From contig DAOWIJ010000065.1 in NCBI GenBank assembly GCA_030640955.1, positions 1 to 32,741 of the forward strand: a stretch of 32,741 nt of DNA, read 5' to 3'. Shown piece by piece: positions 24,251 through 32,260 of the stretch. Positions within the stretch are counted from its first letter, which is position 1; each line of letters begins with the position of its first letter. The notes under the pieces are model-generated. The model ran no database searches, was not told the DNA's origin, and saw only the letters and a program-made list of their open reading frames with translations. The stretch comes from Fidelibacterota bacterium. GTDB taxonomy: Bacteria > Fidelibacterota > Marinisomatia > SCGC-AAA003-L08 > TS1B11. The translations under genes and the position numbers were made by a program.

Positions 24251-24266
24251 TGGCACGGCATTTGAA
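24251..24266 (+). promoter_or_regulatory. Putative sigma-54 promoter upstream of flgF
   Basis: TGGCAC-GGCAT-TTGAA fits the sigma-54 consensus TGGCAC-N5-TTGCA/T, with the -24 box perfect and one mismatch in the -12 box (GA in place of GC). It lies 35 bases before the flgF ATG, in the largest non-coding gap of the window (24081-24301), a sensible distance for a start near 24278. Sigma-54 control of rod, ring and hook genes is known in several phyla. No rpoN or enhancer-binding regulator is in the window. Confidence 0.6.
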
Positions 24267-24301
24267 GCAATATATGGCGGAGCACAAAATACGAGGTTAG
24301 A

Positions 24302-25015
24302 ATGGATTTTAATCTAGGGCGGGTAGCCCGCAATATGACCCGTAATCTGTACGGCACCGACATTCTTGCCAATAACCTGGCGAATGTCGGCACTACCGGC
24401 TTTAAGCGAGATGATGCTTTTACTGACTGGTTCGTTGAAGCGGTCAGGGAAGGCGGCTATAAGAGCTACACCAGCTTTTCTCAAGGCGAATTAATTCGGA
24501 CAGATAATCCCCTGGATTTGGCTATCAGCGGGAATGGCTTTTTTGCCGTAGAAACCCGGACGGGTGTCCATTTCACGCGTAATGGCCATTTTACAGTCGA
24601 TAATGACGGCTTCCTGGAAAACAGTGAAGGCCATCGTCTGCAGGGGGAAAATGGACCAATATCGGTTATCGGGACGACCGGTAATATTGGCGCAGTAGAA
24701 ATTACAAGAACCGGAGAGTTATATGTCGACGGTAACCTGGTGGATCGCCTGGCGATAGCATCAATCCCGGACATTCGGCGGCTGCAGAAAATCGGCACCA
24801 ACCTGTTCAGAGCGCCGGATGATATACTTGTGACCCAACTCGATCCAGATGCAGTCGACATTCGGCAGGGCATTCTGGAAGGATCGAACGTGCAGCCGGT
24901 TTCAGAAATGGTAAGTCTGATCGAGCTGCAGCGCAATTTTGAATCAACACAGCGGGTCGCGCGGGCCATGGATCAAGTTTTAGGACGAGCAACACAGCTC
25001 AGCGATTATCGTTAA
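24302..25015 (+). CDS. flgF: Flagellar distal rod protein FlgF
   Basis: 237 residues. Rod protein of the basal body, exported without cleavage. The N-terminal rod signature ILANNLANVGTTGFKRDDAF, the middle segment LDLAISGNGFFAVETRTG followed by FTRNGHFTVDNDGFL, and the C-terminal SNVQPVSEMVSLIELQRNFE helix are typical of the FlgF/FlgG group. Being shorter and first of the pair, with the start MDFNLGRVARNMTRNLYG, it is FlgF. ATG 24302 has ACGAGG five bases upstream. flgG follows after nine bases. Confidence 0.95.
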   Translation: MDFNLGRVARNMTRNLYGTDILANNLANVGTTGFKRDDAFTDWFVEAVREGGYKSYTSFSQGELIRTDNPLDLAISGNGFFAVETRTGVHFTRNGHFTVDNDGFLENSEGHRLQGENGPISVIGTTGNIGAVEITRTGELYVDGNLVDRLAIASIPDIRRLQKIGTNLFRAPDDILVTQLDPDAVDIRQGILEGSNVQPVSEMVSLIELQRNFESTQRVARAMDQVLGRATQLSDYR

Positions 25016-25024
25016 GGAGCAATC

Positions 25025-25813
25025 ATGATTAGATCACTAAGAACCGCGGCCCTCGGAATGGGCGCTCAGCAGCTGCAGCTGGATGTGATCGCCAATAACC
25101 TGGCGAACGTCAATACTACCGGTTTTAAGCGCAGCAGCGTTGAATTTCAGGACGTGCTTTACGAAACAATTGTCTCGGGGGCCGGTGAGGGTGGACCCGG
25201 TCAGGAGAAGCCCTCCGAGATCCAGGTCGGACACGGCAACCGGGCGGTCTCTACTTTCAGGACCTTTGCTCAGGGGGCCGTTGAACAGACGGAGAATCCA
25301 TTGGACTTGGCCATAGATGGCGACGGCTTTTTCCAGGTACTCCGTCCTGACGGCAGTTATGCTTACTCCCGGGATGGATCCTTCCGTATCAGCTCGGATG
25401 GGTACATTGTTTCGGCTTCCGGTCTGCGCCTGGGATCTGAGATAAGCCTGCCGGCCGAGACCGGAAGCGTCAATATCAGTCAGGATGGGATTGTCTCGGT
25501 ACTTTTATCCGGTGAAATAGAGCCCAGCGAAATTGGGCAGTTGGAATTAGCCAAGTTTGTGAATCCGGCCGGTCTGTTGGCTATTGGCGGCAATCTTTAT
25601 GAAGAGACGGTCGCCTCAGGCCCTCCATCGCTGGGATTCCCCTCTGATGAAGGCTTTGGCGTAACGTTGCAGGGTTTCCTGGAAAAGTCCAATGTGGATG
25701 TGGTCCAGGAAATGATCAATATGATCGTGGCCCAGCGAGCTTACGAGATCAACTCCAAGGCCGTTAAGAGCGCCGACGAAATGCTGGCAGTGGCTAACAA
25801 TATCAGGCGATGA
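25025..25813 (+). CDS. flgG: Flagellar distal rod protein FlgG
   Basis: 262 residues, matching the 260 of E. coli FlgG. Major distal rod protein. It begins MIRSLRTAALGMGAQQLQLD with VIANNLANVNTTGFKRSSVEFQD, has the FlgG-specific VGHGNRAVSTFRTFAQGAV segment, and ends SNVDVVQEMINMIVAQRAYEIN with SADEMLAVANNIRR. AAGGAG (25014-25019) lies five bases upstream of ATG 25025. Overlaps flgA by four bases. Confidence 0.98.
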   Translation: MIRSLRTAALGMGAQQLQLDVIANNLANVNTTGFKRSSVEFQDVLYETIVSGAGEGGPGQEKPSEIQVGHGNRAVSTFRTFAQGAVEQTENPLDLAIDGDGFFQVLRPDGSYAYSRDGSFRISSDGYIVSASGLRLGSEISLPAETGSVNISQDGIVSVLLSGEIEPSEIGQLELAKFVNPAGLLAIGGNLYEETVASGPPSLGFPSDEGFGVTLQGFLEKSNVDVVQEMINMIVAQRAYEINSKAVKSADEMLAVANNIRR

Positions 25814-26556
25814 GCGCGCGAAACACATTAATACGGTTTCCTGAACCTTTGATCGCCGTTGTGGCCCTCCTGATAGGGCTGCCGGGTTTTGTCATGCCTG
25901 CGGCCAATAGCCCCAAACAGCTGACCTTTGAGGAACGGCTGGAGGCTGTTGTAGTAGATGAGGTCAACACGGGGCTACGGCGTGAGGGGCTCACGGGCGA
26001 GCTGGTAGCCCTTAATCTCCCAGCGAACCTGCCGGACTACAGTCCATCATCTGAGATCAAGGTCATGCGGCAGTTCGTGCCGTCCAAGGCTGCCGGACGC
26101 TGGGTCCTGCCGGTCGAAGTGACCCCCCCCGGAGGTAAGTCGGTCAAAGTGAATATCACACTGGAGACCATGGCCCTGATTCACGTCTGGGAAGCAATCA
26201 TGCCTGTAAAACGGGGTGATCCCCTCGACGAGGAAAATTTCCGGCGCAAGCTGATCCGCGTAAACCGCCGTGAACGGGATTACTATACCGAGAACGATTT
26301 TCCCGGCAGGTATCAATTAAACCATTCTATCAGCGCCGGGCAATCCCTGCACCATCATCATATCAAAAAGGAGCCCGCTGTCCATAGGGGGGAGGCGGTA
26401 ATGATCCATTACCAACGCAATAACCTGGCCCTGATAATGCCGGGTAAGGCGCGTCGGGATGGGCAGATCGGTGATGTGATTCCCGTAATAGCGGGAAGCA
26501 CCGGTAAAAGAATTTATGGACGCCTGGATGCGCCAGGTGTTGTAATAGTGGAGTAA
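25810..26556 (+). CDS. flgA: Flagellar P-ring assembly chaperone FlgA
   Basis: 248 residues. Periplasmic chaperone for P-ring protein FlgI. An N-terminal signal segment (about residues 13-32, cleavage near MPAAN) is preceded by an Arg-containing n-region. The C-terminal SAF domain (about 125-245) carries the family pattern VKRGDPLDEENF, then NHSISAGQSL and the closing GSTGKRIYGRLDAPGVVIVE. Residues 181-184 are four consecutive histidines at the point where the family usually has a variable turn. It overlaps flgG by four bases; flgH starts four bases after it. Confidence 0.93.
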   Translation: MSARNTLIRFPEPLIAVVALLIGLPGFVMPAANSPKQLTFEERLEAVVVDEVNTGLRREGLTGELVALNLPANLPDYSPSSEIKVMRQFVPSKAAGRWVLPVEVTPPGGKSVKVNITLETMALIHVWEAIMPVKRGDPLDEENFRRKLIRVNRRERDYYTENDFPGRYQLNHSISAGQSLHHHHIKKEPAVHRGEAVMIHYQRNNLALIMPGKARRDGQIGDVIPVIAGSTGKRIYGRLDAPGVVIVE

Positions 26557-26560
26557 CACA

Positions 26561-27223
26561 ATGAGATTTTCGTGTAATAATATCACCCTGCCCTTGATAT
26601 TGCTGACCCTGTCCAGCACCTTGTCTAACTTACATGGGCAGACATCGCCGCCAACCCTGTACGCCGATCATAAGGCCCGCTCCATCGGTGAAATGGTTAC
26701 TATTCTGGTTACCGAGAGCGCCAATGCCAAACGAGAGTCCAAAGCAGACCGGGTTGATGACAATGCCGTGGATGTTGAAGGATCAGTTGATGGTAACCTT
26801 TTGCAGTTTCTGCCGGTTTTTGGACTGCGCTCCAATTTGAAAGCGGATTCCAGGACCCATGAAGGGAGTTCTCAGAAAGACCAGTTAACGGGCCGCATAT
26901 CAGCCGTCATCACGGATGTCACGCCTGGCGGTTTGTTTGTTGTATCAGGCTCGAAATTGATCAATATCAACGGAGAACGCAACTTGATGACAATCAAGGG
27001 CCAGGTCCGGCCCAGGGATATCCTCTCTAATAACACGGTATATTCATATAATATCGCCGATTCAAGAATTTATTACAGCAAGCCGGGTGTTACCGGCAAG
27101 TACATCAGACGTGGTACGTTCCCCCGCATGGCAAACCTGATCATGGGCGGCGCAGGTCTGGCTCTGATCGGATATGTTGGTGGAATCAGCGCCCTGTCAA
27201 TTATCAGGAGCTTCGCTTTATAA
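26561..27223 (+). CDS. flgH: Flagellar L-ring protein FlgH, without lipobox
   Basis: 220 residues, usual length. Forms the L-ring in the outer membrane around the rod, so it marks a diderm cell. Features are LYADHKARSIGEMVTILVTESANAK (two parts of which are typical: ARSIGE and VTILVTES), ITDVTPGGLFVVSGSKLININGE and LTIKGQVRPRDILSNNTV-type segments towards the C-terminus. A signal peptide is present (about 1-26, LSNLHGQTS), but there is no cysteine after it; E. coli FlgH is a lipoprotein. The only nearby Cys is residue 5, in the n-region. Overlaps flgI by one base. Confidence 0.95.
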   Translation: MRFSCNNITLPLILLTLSSTLSNLHGQTSPPTLYADHKARSIGEMVTILVTESANAKRESKADRVDDNAVDVEGSVDGNLLQFLPVFGLRSNLKADSRTHEGSSQKDQLTGRISAVITDVTPGGLFVVSGSKLININGERNLMTIKGQVRPRDILSNNTVYSYNIADSRIYYSKPGVTGKYIRRGTFPRMANLIMGGAGLALIGYVGGISALSIIRSFAL

Positions 27224-28350
27224 TGATTAAAAAATTCGCATTTATCACAGCTGCTTTAATTCTGCTCCAGCAGGTTTCAGCCCAGGGCCCCAGCCGCATA
27301 AAGGACATCACTACGTATAGAAATGTGCGTCAGGTGCACCTGGTCGGTTACGGTCTGGTTGTGGGCCTCAACGGTACCGGTGACCGGGCTATTGGAAGCC
27401 GTGGCACGCTGTTTACCGTCCAGAGTATCGCAAACATGCTGGAAGAGTTCGGCCTGACGGTTGAAAGTGAGCACCTTCGGACTCGCAATGTAGCCGCCGT
27501 AATGGTAACCGCCTCTACGCCCCGCTTCGGCAAGCCGGGTACCACATTCGACGTTAATGTAGCTTCCCTGGGAGACGCCAGCAGCCTGGAGAACGGTGTG
27601 CTGCTGATGGTACCCCTGAGGGACGCTCGCGGAGTATATTACGGCCTGGCCCAGGGACCGGTTTCTGTGGGCGGCTATAATATTACTACTTTAGGTGGCG
27701 AGCGCCTGCGGAATAATTATGCCCTGGTCGGACGGGTTCCCAACGGTGCATCATTGGAACGACAGATGCTGGGCTCGGAATTAAGGACCGATCAACCGCT
27801 GGAACTTTTGCTGAAAGAACCCAATTATACTACGGCCACACGAATTGCCAACGTGATCAATCAGTATTCTCCCTCGCCCACTCCGCTGGCGCAAACCATG
27901 GACGCGTCTCTGGTCAGGGTAACCTATCCCCCTGCTTTAGCCCAGGTTTATGAGCTGGTCCAGTTTGTGGCCAGCATTGAAACACTTACGGTCATCAAGG
28001 ATATTGAAGCTCGCGTGGTAATCAACGAGCGGACCGGAACAGTCGTAGCTGGTGGCAATGTAACTATCGGGTCGGTCATGGTATCCCATGGCGCCTTGCA
28101 GATCCACACCACAACCACACCATATGTTTCCCAGCCAGGGGGATTTTCGACCGGCAGGACAGTTACAGTACCCATAAGCCAGACGACCGTGACCGAGGAA
28201 GCCGGTGAAGCGGCCGTACTTTCGGCGGCTACTGTGGCCGAATTGTCTGCTGCTCTGAACGGTATGGGATTCAAACCGCGGGATGTGATCGCAGTCTTTC
28301 AGGCCATTAAAGAAGCTGGCGCGCTCAATGCCAAACTTATTATAATGTAA
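27223..28350 (+). CDS. flgI: Flagellar P-ring protein FlgI
   Basis: 375 residues, usual length. Periplasmic protein forming the P-ring around the rod. Signal peptide about residues 1-21 (ending QVSAQG). The family core is plain: RIKDITTYRNVRQVHLVGYG, LVVGLNGTGD, FDVNVASLGDASSLENGVLL, and the C-terminal AALNGMGFKPRDVIAVFQAI. Follows flgH with a one-base overlap and precedes flgJ by eight bases. Confidence 0.98.
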   Translation: MIKKFAFITAALILLQQVSAQGPSRIKDITTYRNVRQVHLVGYGLVVGLNGTGDRAIGSRGTLFTVQSIANMLEEFGLTVESEHLRTRNVAAVMVTASTPRFGKPGTTFDVNVASLGDASSLENGVLLMVPLRDARGVYYGLAQGPVSVGGYNITTLGGERLRNNYALVGRVPNGASLERQMLGSELRTDQPLELLLKEPNYTTATRIANVINQYSPSPTPLAQTMDASLVRVTYPPALAQVYELVQFVASIETLTVIKDIEARVVINERTGTVVAGGNVTIGSVMVSHGALQIHTTTTPYVSQPGGFSTGRTVTVPISQTTVTEEAGEAAVLSAATVAELSAALNGMGFKPRDVIAVFQAIKEAGALNAKLIIM

Positions 28351-28358
28351 CTCATCTC

Positions 28359-28754
28359 ATGAAGATCGATAAACCAGGCCAAGTCTTTATTCCCGTCAAA
28401 ACGGATGCAACCGGTTCCACTAAATTGGCTCGCGGCGCCGGTAAAGAAAACCCGGAATTGTGGAAAGCTTCACAAGATTTTGAGTCCCTGTTCATGAGCC
28501 AGCTCTTAAGGGCCATGCAGAAAACGTTACCCGAAAACTCACTGGCTAAAGATGGAATGAGCAGCTACTTGTTTGATAAGGTGATGGGCGAAGCACTGGC
28601 CAAAAACGGTGGCATGGGACTGGCCGAAATGCTCTACCGCGACATGCAGGCTAAAGGCATTTCAGATTCTGCCGAAATAGATAGTATGGTACCGGAAACA
28701 GAGCGAATTCCACCTGGAAATGGAAAGGATAATGATGTCGACGCATCCAAGTAA
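28359..28754 (+). CDS. flgJ: Rod-binding protein FlgJ, N-terminal domain only
   Basis: 131 residues. Rod-cap domain needed for rod assembly. The core ASQDFESLFMSQLLRAMQKT, followed by FDKVMGEALAKNGGMGLAEML, is the rod-binding domain. The muramidase domain that forms the C-terminal half of E. coli FlgJ is absent, as in many non-gamma bacteria, so peptidoglycan opening must be done by another enzyme not seen here. A polar tail of about 25 residues follows the core. The 3' end overlaps flgN by 20 bases. Confidence 0.92.
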   Translation: MKIDKPGQVFIPVKTDATGSTKLARGAGKENPELWKASQDFESLFMSQLLRAMQKTLPENSLAKDGMSSYLFDKVMGEALAKNGGMGLAEMLYRDMQAKGISDSAEIDSMVPETERIPPGNGKDNDVDASK

Positions 28755-29256
28755 TGATCGCCTGATCACCAGGCTGATCACTGTGCTGTCCGAAGAGATG
28801 CAGATGTATAATGAGCTGCTCCTGGCGCTCCGCGAGAAGCAGGCCAGCATCATCGAAGGGAAAGTACAGGAACTCAGGGAGGCCGTTGAGAAAGAGCAGT
28901 CCATCATATCCCGTACCAAGGCGGTATCGGAGACCAGGGAAGCTTTCTTCAAGGAAGTCAGCGAAGCGCTCAGTCAGGAAGGCGATATTAAAAACCTGGG
29001 TCAGTTGATTCAGGTTGTGGAATCGACATACGCTGAAAGGTTGTCTGATATACACAAAAGCCTGCAGGAAATTGTTCAGAAGGTTATGCTGGCGAACGAG
29101 GAAAACCGTTATCTGTTGAACTACTCAATAAAATTTGTCCGGGAAGCCGCACGGGAACTGATACGCTCATCCGATCAATTCAAGGTCTACTCTGCCGAAG
29201 GAGCAGGCACCAAGACACCCGCTGCCACGTCATCGTTTGTGGAGGGTAGAATCTGA
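28735..29256 (+). CDS. flgN: FlgN-type export chaperone for FlgK and FlgL
   Basis: 173 residues from ATG 28735 (ATG 28732 is next to it), chosen because AAAGGA at 28724-28729 then has a workable five-base spacing; an ATG at 28720 lies on top of that site. Cytoplasmic chaperone for the hook-filament junction proteins. The whole protein is helical: LITVLSEEMQMYNELLLALREKQ, split over helix 1, a second helix (REAVEKEQSIISRTKAV), and a C-terminal helix (NEENRYLLNYSIKFVR-like) as in the FlgN family. Directly before flgK, overlapping it by one base, as usual. Confidence 0.9.
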   Translation: MSTHPSNDRLITRLITVLSEEMQMYNELLLALREKQASIIEGKVQELREAVEKEQSIISRTKAVSETREAFFKEVSEALSQEGDIKNLGQLIQVVESTYAERLSDIHKSLQEIVQKVMLANEENRYLLNYSIKFVREAARELIRSSDQFKVYSAEGAGTKTPAATSSFVEGRI

Positions 29257-30617
29257 TGGCTACGCTGAAGGCATTATCGGAACTTGGTCGTATTGGCATG
29301 CTCAATTCCCAGGCGCAAATGGCCGTTACCGGTAAAAATATAGCCAACGTCAATACGGAAGGCTACTCCCGCCAGCGACTGGACATCACTCCGCAGCTGC
29401 CTTTTGTGCTGGCCGGCTACGCCGGAGCCAGTGCTCTTTCGACCGAGTCTCACCGTCAAATCCGCGATGAATTTACCGATCAGCAGTTCCGCAGTCAGAA
29501 CTCTCTGTACCACCTGTATGACACTACCGATTCGATACTGACTCAGTTGGAAGGTATTCTGCCTGCCGATAACGAATCGGGTCTCAGGAGTATGCTGGAT
29601 GAATTCTGGATGGCCTGGGACAGCCTCTCCAACGATCCGGAAAGCAATGTAGCCCGAGAAATCGTCTTCAATACGGCCGATACATTGGCTACCACGTATC
29701 GCCGCTTGCACCGGGAAGTAGTCAACTTACAGACCGGCGTCAGTAATGAAATTGAAGCTACGGTAACCAAAATAAATAACGTTGCCGCGGAGATTGCGGC
29801 CCTGAACGAGGCCGATCCCGGGGACAATCTCGATATCACCGACCAGCGCAACCGGCTGATCGATGAACTCTCCAAGCTGACTAATATTGAAGTCGCGAAT
29901 GAGGGCCCAAATATTTCCGTTTCCGTATCGGGACTAATGATCGTTGCAGGGATTGACACCTTCGAGATGTCCATCGCGCAAACCAGCGATAGCCAGGGTG
30001 TCGGTTCCATATCCATTAACATCGGGGACAAGAATGCTAAGACTATCAATATCACTGGAGGTGTCCTGGGCGGGTTGATGAACGTGTATAACGATGACAT
30101 CACCAATCATATCGATATGATGGACATCCAGGTATTGACACTGGTTGACGAGGTCAATGCACTGCATCAGACCGGTTTTGCCCTGGACGGTACCACCGGT
30201 CTCAATTTCTTCAAGCCTAGTTCGGTAGGCGCGGCAAATATTGATTTCGATCCAATTATAGCAGGGGATCGTAACAAGATCGCCGCCAGTGACACGTTAG
30301 GAGTACCCGGTAATGGCGGGATCGCCAGGGCCATCGCCGAGCTGCGGGACGAGCAACTCATCGGGACTGAAACAATCAACGAGCATTACCGGACTATGAT
30401 TGTACAATTGGGAAGCAGAATTCAGCAATCGGCCTTCCTTAAATCCAGTCAGGATAAGGTTGTTGGCCACCTTCAATTAAAGCGTGATTCAGTAGCCGGT
30501 GTCAGCATGGAAGAGGAGATGACACTAATGATGCAGTTGGAGCAATCATTCGCGGCGGCCGCCAAGATGGTCCAGATTGCCGATGAAATGACCCGAACAC
30601 TGCTGGCACTGATCTAA
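29256..30617 (+). CDS. flgK: Hook-filament junction protein FlgK
   Basis: 453 residues, about 100 shorter than Salmonella FlgK (553), mostly through a small central domain. First junction protein between hook and filament. The N-terminus has MLNSQAQMAVTGKNIANVNT followed by EGYSRQRLDITPQ; the D1 segment ESGLRSMLDEFWMAWDSLSN is typical; the C-terminus ends MTLMMQLEQSFAAAAKMVQI with MTRTLLALI. Start overlaps flgN by one base. flgL follows after 17 bases. Confidence 0.96.
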   Translation: MATLKALSELGRIGMLNSQAQMAVTGKNIANVNTEGYSRQRLDITPQLPFVLAGYAGASALSTESHRQIRDEFTDQQFRSQNSLYHLYDTTDSILTQLEGILPADNESGLRSMLDEFWMAWDSLSNDPESNVAREIVFNTADTLATTYRRLHREVVNLQTGVSNEIEATVTKINNVAAEIAALNEADPGDNLDITDQRNRLIDELSKLTNIEVANEGPNISVSVSGLMIVAGIDTFEMSIAQTSDSQGVGSISINIGDKNAKTINITGGVLGGLMNVYNDDITNHIDMMDIQVLTLVDEVNALHQTGFALDGTTGLNFFKPSSVGAANIDFDPIIAGDRNKIAASDTLGVPGNGGIARAIAELRDEQLIGTETINEHYRTMIVQLGSRIQQSAFLKSSQDKVVGHLQLKRDSVAGVSMEEEMTLMMQLEQSFAAAAKMVQIADEMTRTLLALI

Positions 30618-30634
30618 ATGAGTTAGGAATTGTG

Positions 30635-31504
30635 ATGCGTATTACCAGCACCATGAGGCAAGGCGATATAATCAGGTCACTGAACGAAGGCCAGGAAAAA
30701 CTTTACGAGGCCCAACGCAAGCTCAGTACAACCAAAGAAGTGGCCGCCTCATCCGATAATCCAGCCCTTTATGACCGGGCCTCGAGACTGAAAACCCTGC
30801 TGAGCAAAAACGAGCATTATCAGGAAAACCTGGAAGATGGTCTGGGCTGGGCGCGAACCGGCTCCGATACCATGCAGGTAATGTACCAAACCTTGATGGA
30901 TATCCAGTTCAACGGCGTCAGGGCGCGGGGTAATGTAGATCAAAATGCCCGGGCCATCGCCTATGAGACGGTTAAGTCCTTAATCGAGGAATTAGTAGAC
31001 CTGGGCAATGTTACTCATCTGGGCAAATATCTTTTTGGCGGCACGGTAACAAAAAATACACCGCCATTTGAATACGACGGCAGCAGCGTCACCTACAATG
31101 GCAACGATGAAGACCTGAGTCGCAAAGTTGGCGCCGGGACTTATATCAGTATCAATACGGTAGGTTCGGAATTTGAAGGTATTTACAGCTCTAGCATCAG
31201 TCTCCGTGACGCCATACTGGCCGATGACGGCGACGCTATCGAGGCCGCCATGGGTAACTTCGAGGTTGCCTCGAATGATCTGATAAACGCCATGGCCTCA
31301 TCGGGGCACAGGCAGCGCAAAATGGAGCTTACCAGGGATAACCTGGAAATGGCCTCGGTAAACCTGCAATCGCATATCACCAATGCTGAGGACGCCGATT
31401 TGACAGAGGCAATCATGCGCTATAATTCACAAGAGTTGGGCTTCCGCGCGGCCTTGGAATCCAGCGCAAGAATACTTAGCTTAAGTATTCTTGATCATAT
31501 GTGA
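30635..31504 (+). CDS. flgL: Hook-filament junction protein FlgL
   Basis: 289 residues from ATG 30635 (AGGA at 30625-30628 is six bases away); a GTG three bases earlier is in frame. Second junction protein, related to flagellin. N-terminal helix MRITSTMRQGDIIRSLNEGQ, then LSTTKEVAASSDNPALYDRA, and the C-terminal helix DADLTEAIMRYNSQELGFRAAL match the flagellin-like coiled-coil ends. The short central domain and position after flgK indicate FlgL rather than flagellin. Confidence 0.95.
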   Translation: MRITSTMRQGDIIRSLNEGQEKLYEAQRKLSTTKEVAASSDNPALYDRASRLKTLLSKNEHYQENLEDGLGWARTGSDTMQVMYQTLMDIQFNGVRARGNVDQNARAIAYETVKSLIEELVDLGNVTHLGKYLFGGTVTKNTPPFEYDGSSVTYNGNDEDLSRKVGAGTYISINTVGSEFEGIYSSSISLRDAILADDGDAIEAAMGNFEVASNDLINAMASSGHRQRKMELTRDNLEMASVNLQSHITNAEDADLTEAIMRYNSQELGFRAALESSARILSLSILDHM

Positions 31505-31506
31505 TA

Positions 31507-31956
31507 ATGACTGATAAGACAGCCGATACGCCTCAAAGTCAATCTTCTACGGTGTCCGTCCCCGCTAACTTTCCAGGGGGCATCCCCGGATTTGAAGAGC
31601 ACAAGTCTTTTGTTATTGAGAGCCGCGAAGATTTGCACCCCTTTCAGTGGTTGAAGTCCACTGAAGATTCCAGTGTCTCACTGCCCATAATTAACTGTCT
31701 GTTGCTTCACAAGCGGGTAGTACCCAATCTTACTAAGGATCATCTACGGCTGCTGGGTAATCCCGAAAATACGCAAGTAGAAGTATATTGCGTATTGCAC
31801 GTTGACCAGGAAGCGGGGACCATTACCGTAAATACCAAAGCCCCGGTGATCATCAGCATTGAAACTCGTGTGGGTTATCAGATATTCCAGGATCGGCCGG
31901 ACCTCCTGATGGATGAACCGCTGGCCGCCCTTGTGGCCGACAGTGAGGAGCAGTGA
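31507..31956 (+). CDS. fliW: Flagellar assembly factor FliW (CsrA antagonist)
   Basis: About 149 residues from ATG 31507; an in-frame GTG at 31501 in a GTGA overlap with the flgL stop is equally possible. FliW binds CsrA and, in turn, flagellin: when flagellin is exported, FliW is freed and blocks CsrA, allowing more flagellin translation (known in Bacillus and Campylobacter). Family features: [48 protein letters not shown]. Followed immediately by csrA, the usual partner order. Confidence 0.95.
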   Translation: MTDKTADTPQSQSSTVSVPANFPGGIPGFEEHKSFVIESREDLHPFQWLKSTEDSSVSLPIINCLLLHKRVVPNLTKDHLRLLGNPENTQVEVYCVLHVDQEAGTITVNTKAPVIISIETRVGYQIFQDRPDLLMDEPLAALVADSEEQ

Positions 31957-31958
31957 TC

Positions 31959-32225
31959 ATGCTGGTACTGACCCGCAGGCATGGCGAGAGTATCCGCATC
32001 GGTGACGGTATCGTAATTACGGTCCTGGAAAGTTCTGGCGGCCAGGTCAAGATCGGGATTGACGCGCCGTCACAAATACCGGTGCACCGCGAGGAAATTT
32101 ACCGGCGTATCAGGGAGCAGAACCTGGCCGCGGCCAACACTGGTGACGCCGAACAGGTACTATTGAGCAATGCCCCCGAGGCTCTAAAGCAGCTAATCCG
32201 TAAGAATCATCCTGCCGGTCGATAG
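31959..32225 (+). CDS. csrA: Translational regulator CsrA
   Basis: 88 residues from ATG 31959, since nearly all CsrA proteins begin MLVLTR; GTG 31953 would add two residues. RNA-binding dimer that blocks translation of target mRNAs, flagellin being the expected target next to FliW. The RNA-contact residues L4 and R44 are present ([30 protein letters not shown]), with V42 two residues before R44. The C-terminal tail of about 34 residues is longer than in E. coli CsrA (61 residues total), as found in FliW-linked CsrA proteins, where the tail helps FliW binding. Confidence 0.96.
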   Translation: MLVLTRRHGESIRIGDGIVITVLESSGGQVKIGIDAPSQIPVHREEIYRRIREQNLAAANTGDAEQVLLSNAPEALKQLIRKNHPAGR

Positions 32226-32242
32226 CCGGTGCTAATCCGTAA
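32192..32242 (+). repeat. 12-base direct repeat around the csrA stop
   Basis: GCTAATCCGTAA occurs at 32192-32203, inside the last codons of csrA, and again at 32231-32242, just after the stop. The copies start 39 bases apart. It may be a trace of a small duplication; no function is apparent. Confidence 0.6.
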
Positions 32243-32260
32243 TATGCGCTGAGTTGAGAC

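Noticed and set aside
24216-24317. 33-residue open frame running into flgF
   Set aside because: It overlaps the sigma-54-like promoter and the flgF start, with no ribosome site or family resemblance.
29565-29572. GCCGATAA, identical to the sigma-28 -10 box, inside flgK
   Set aside because: No TAAA-type -35 box lies at the required distance and it is within the coding region.
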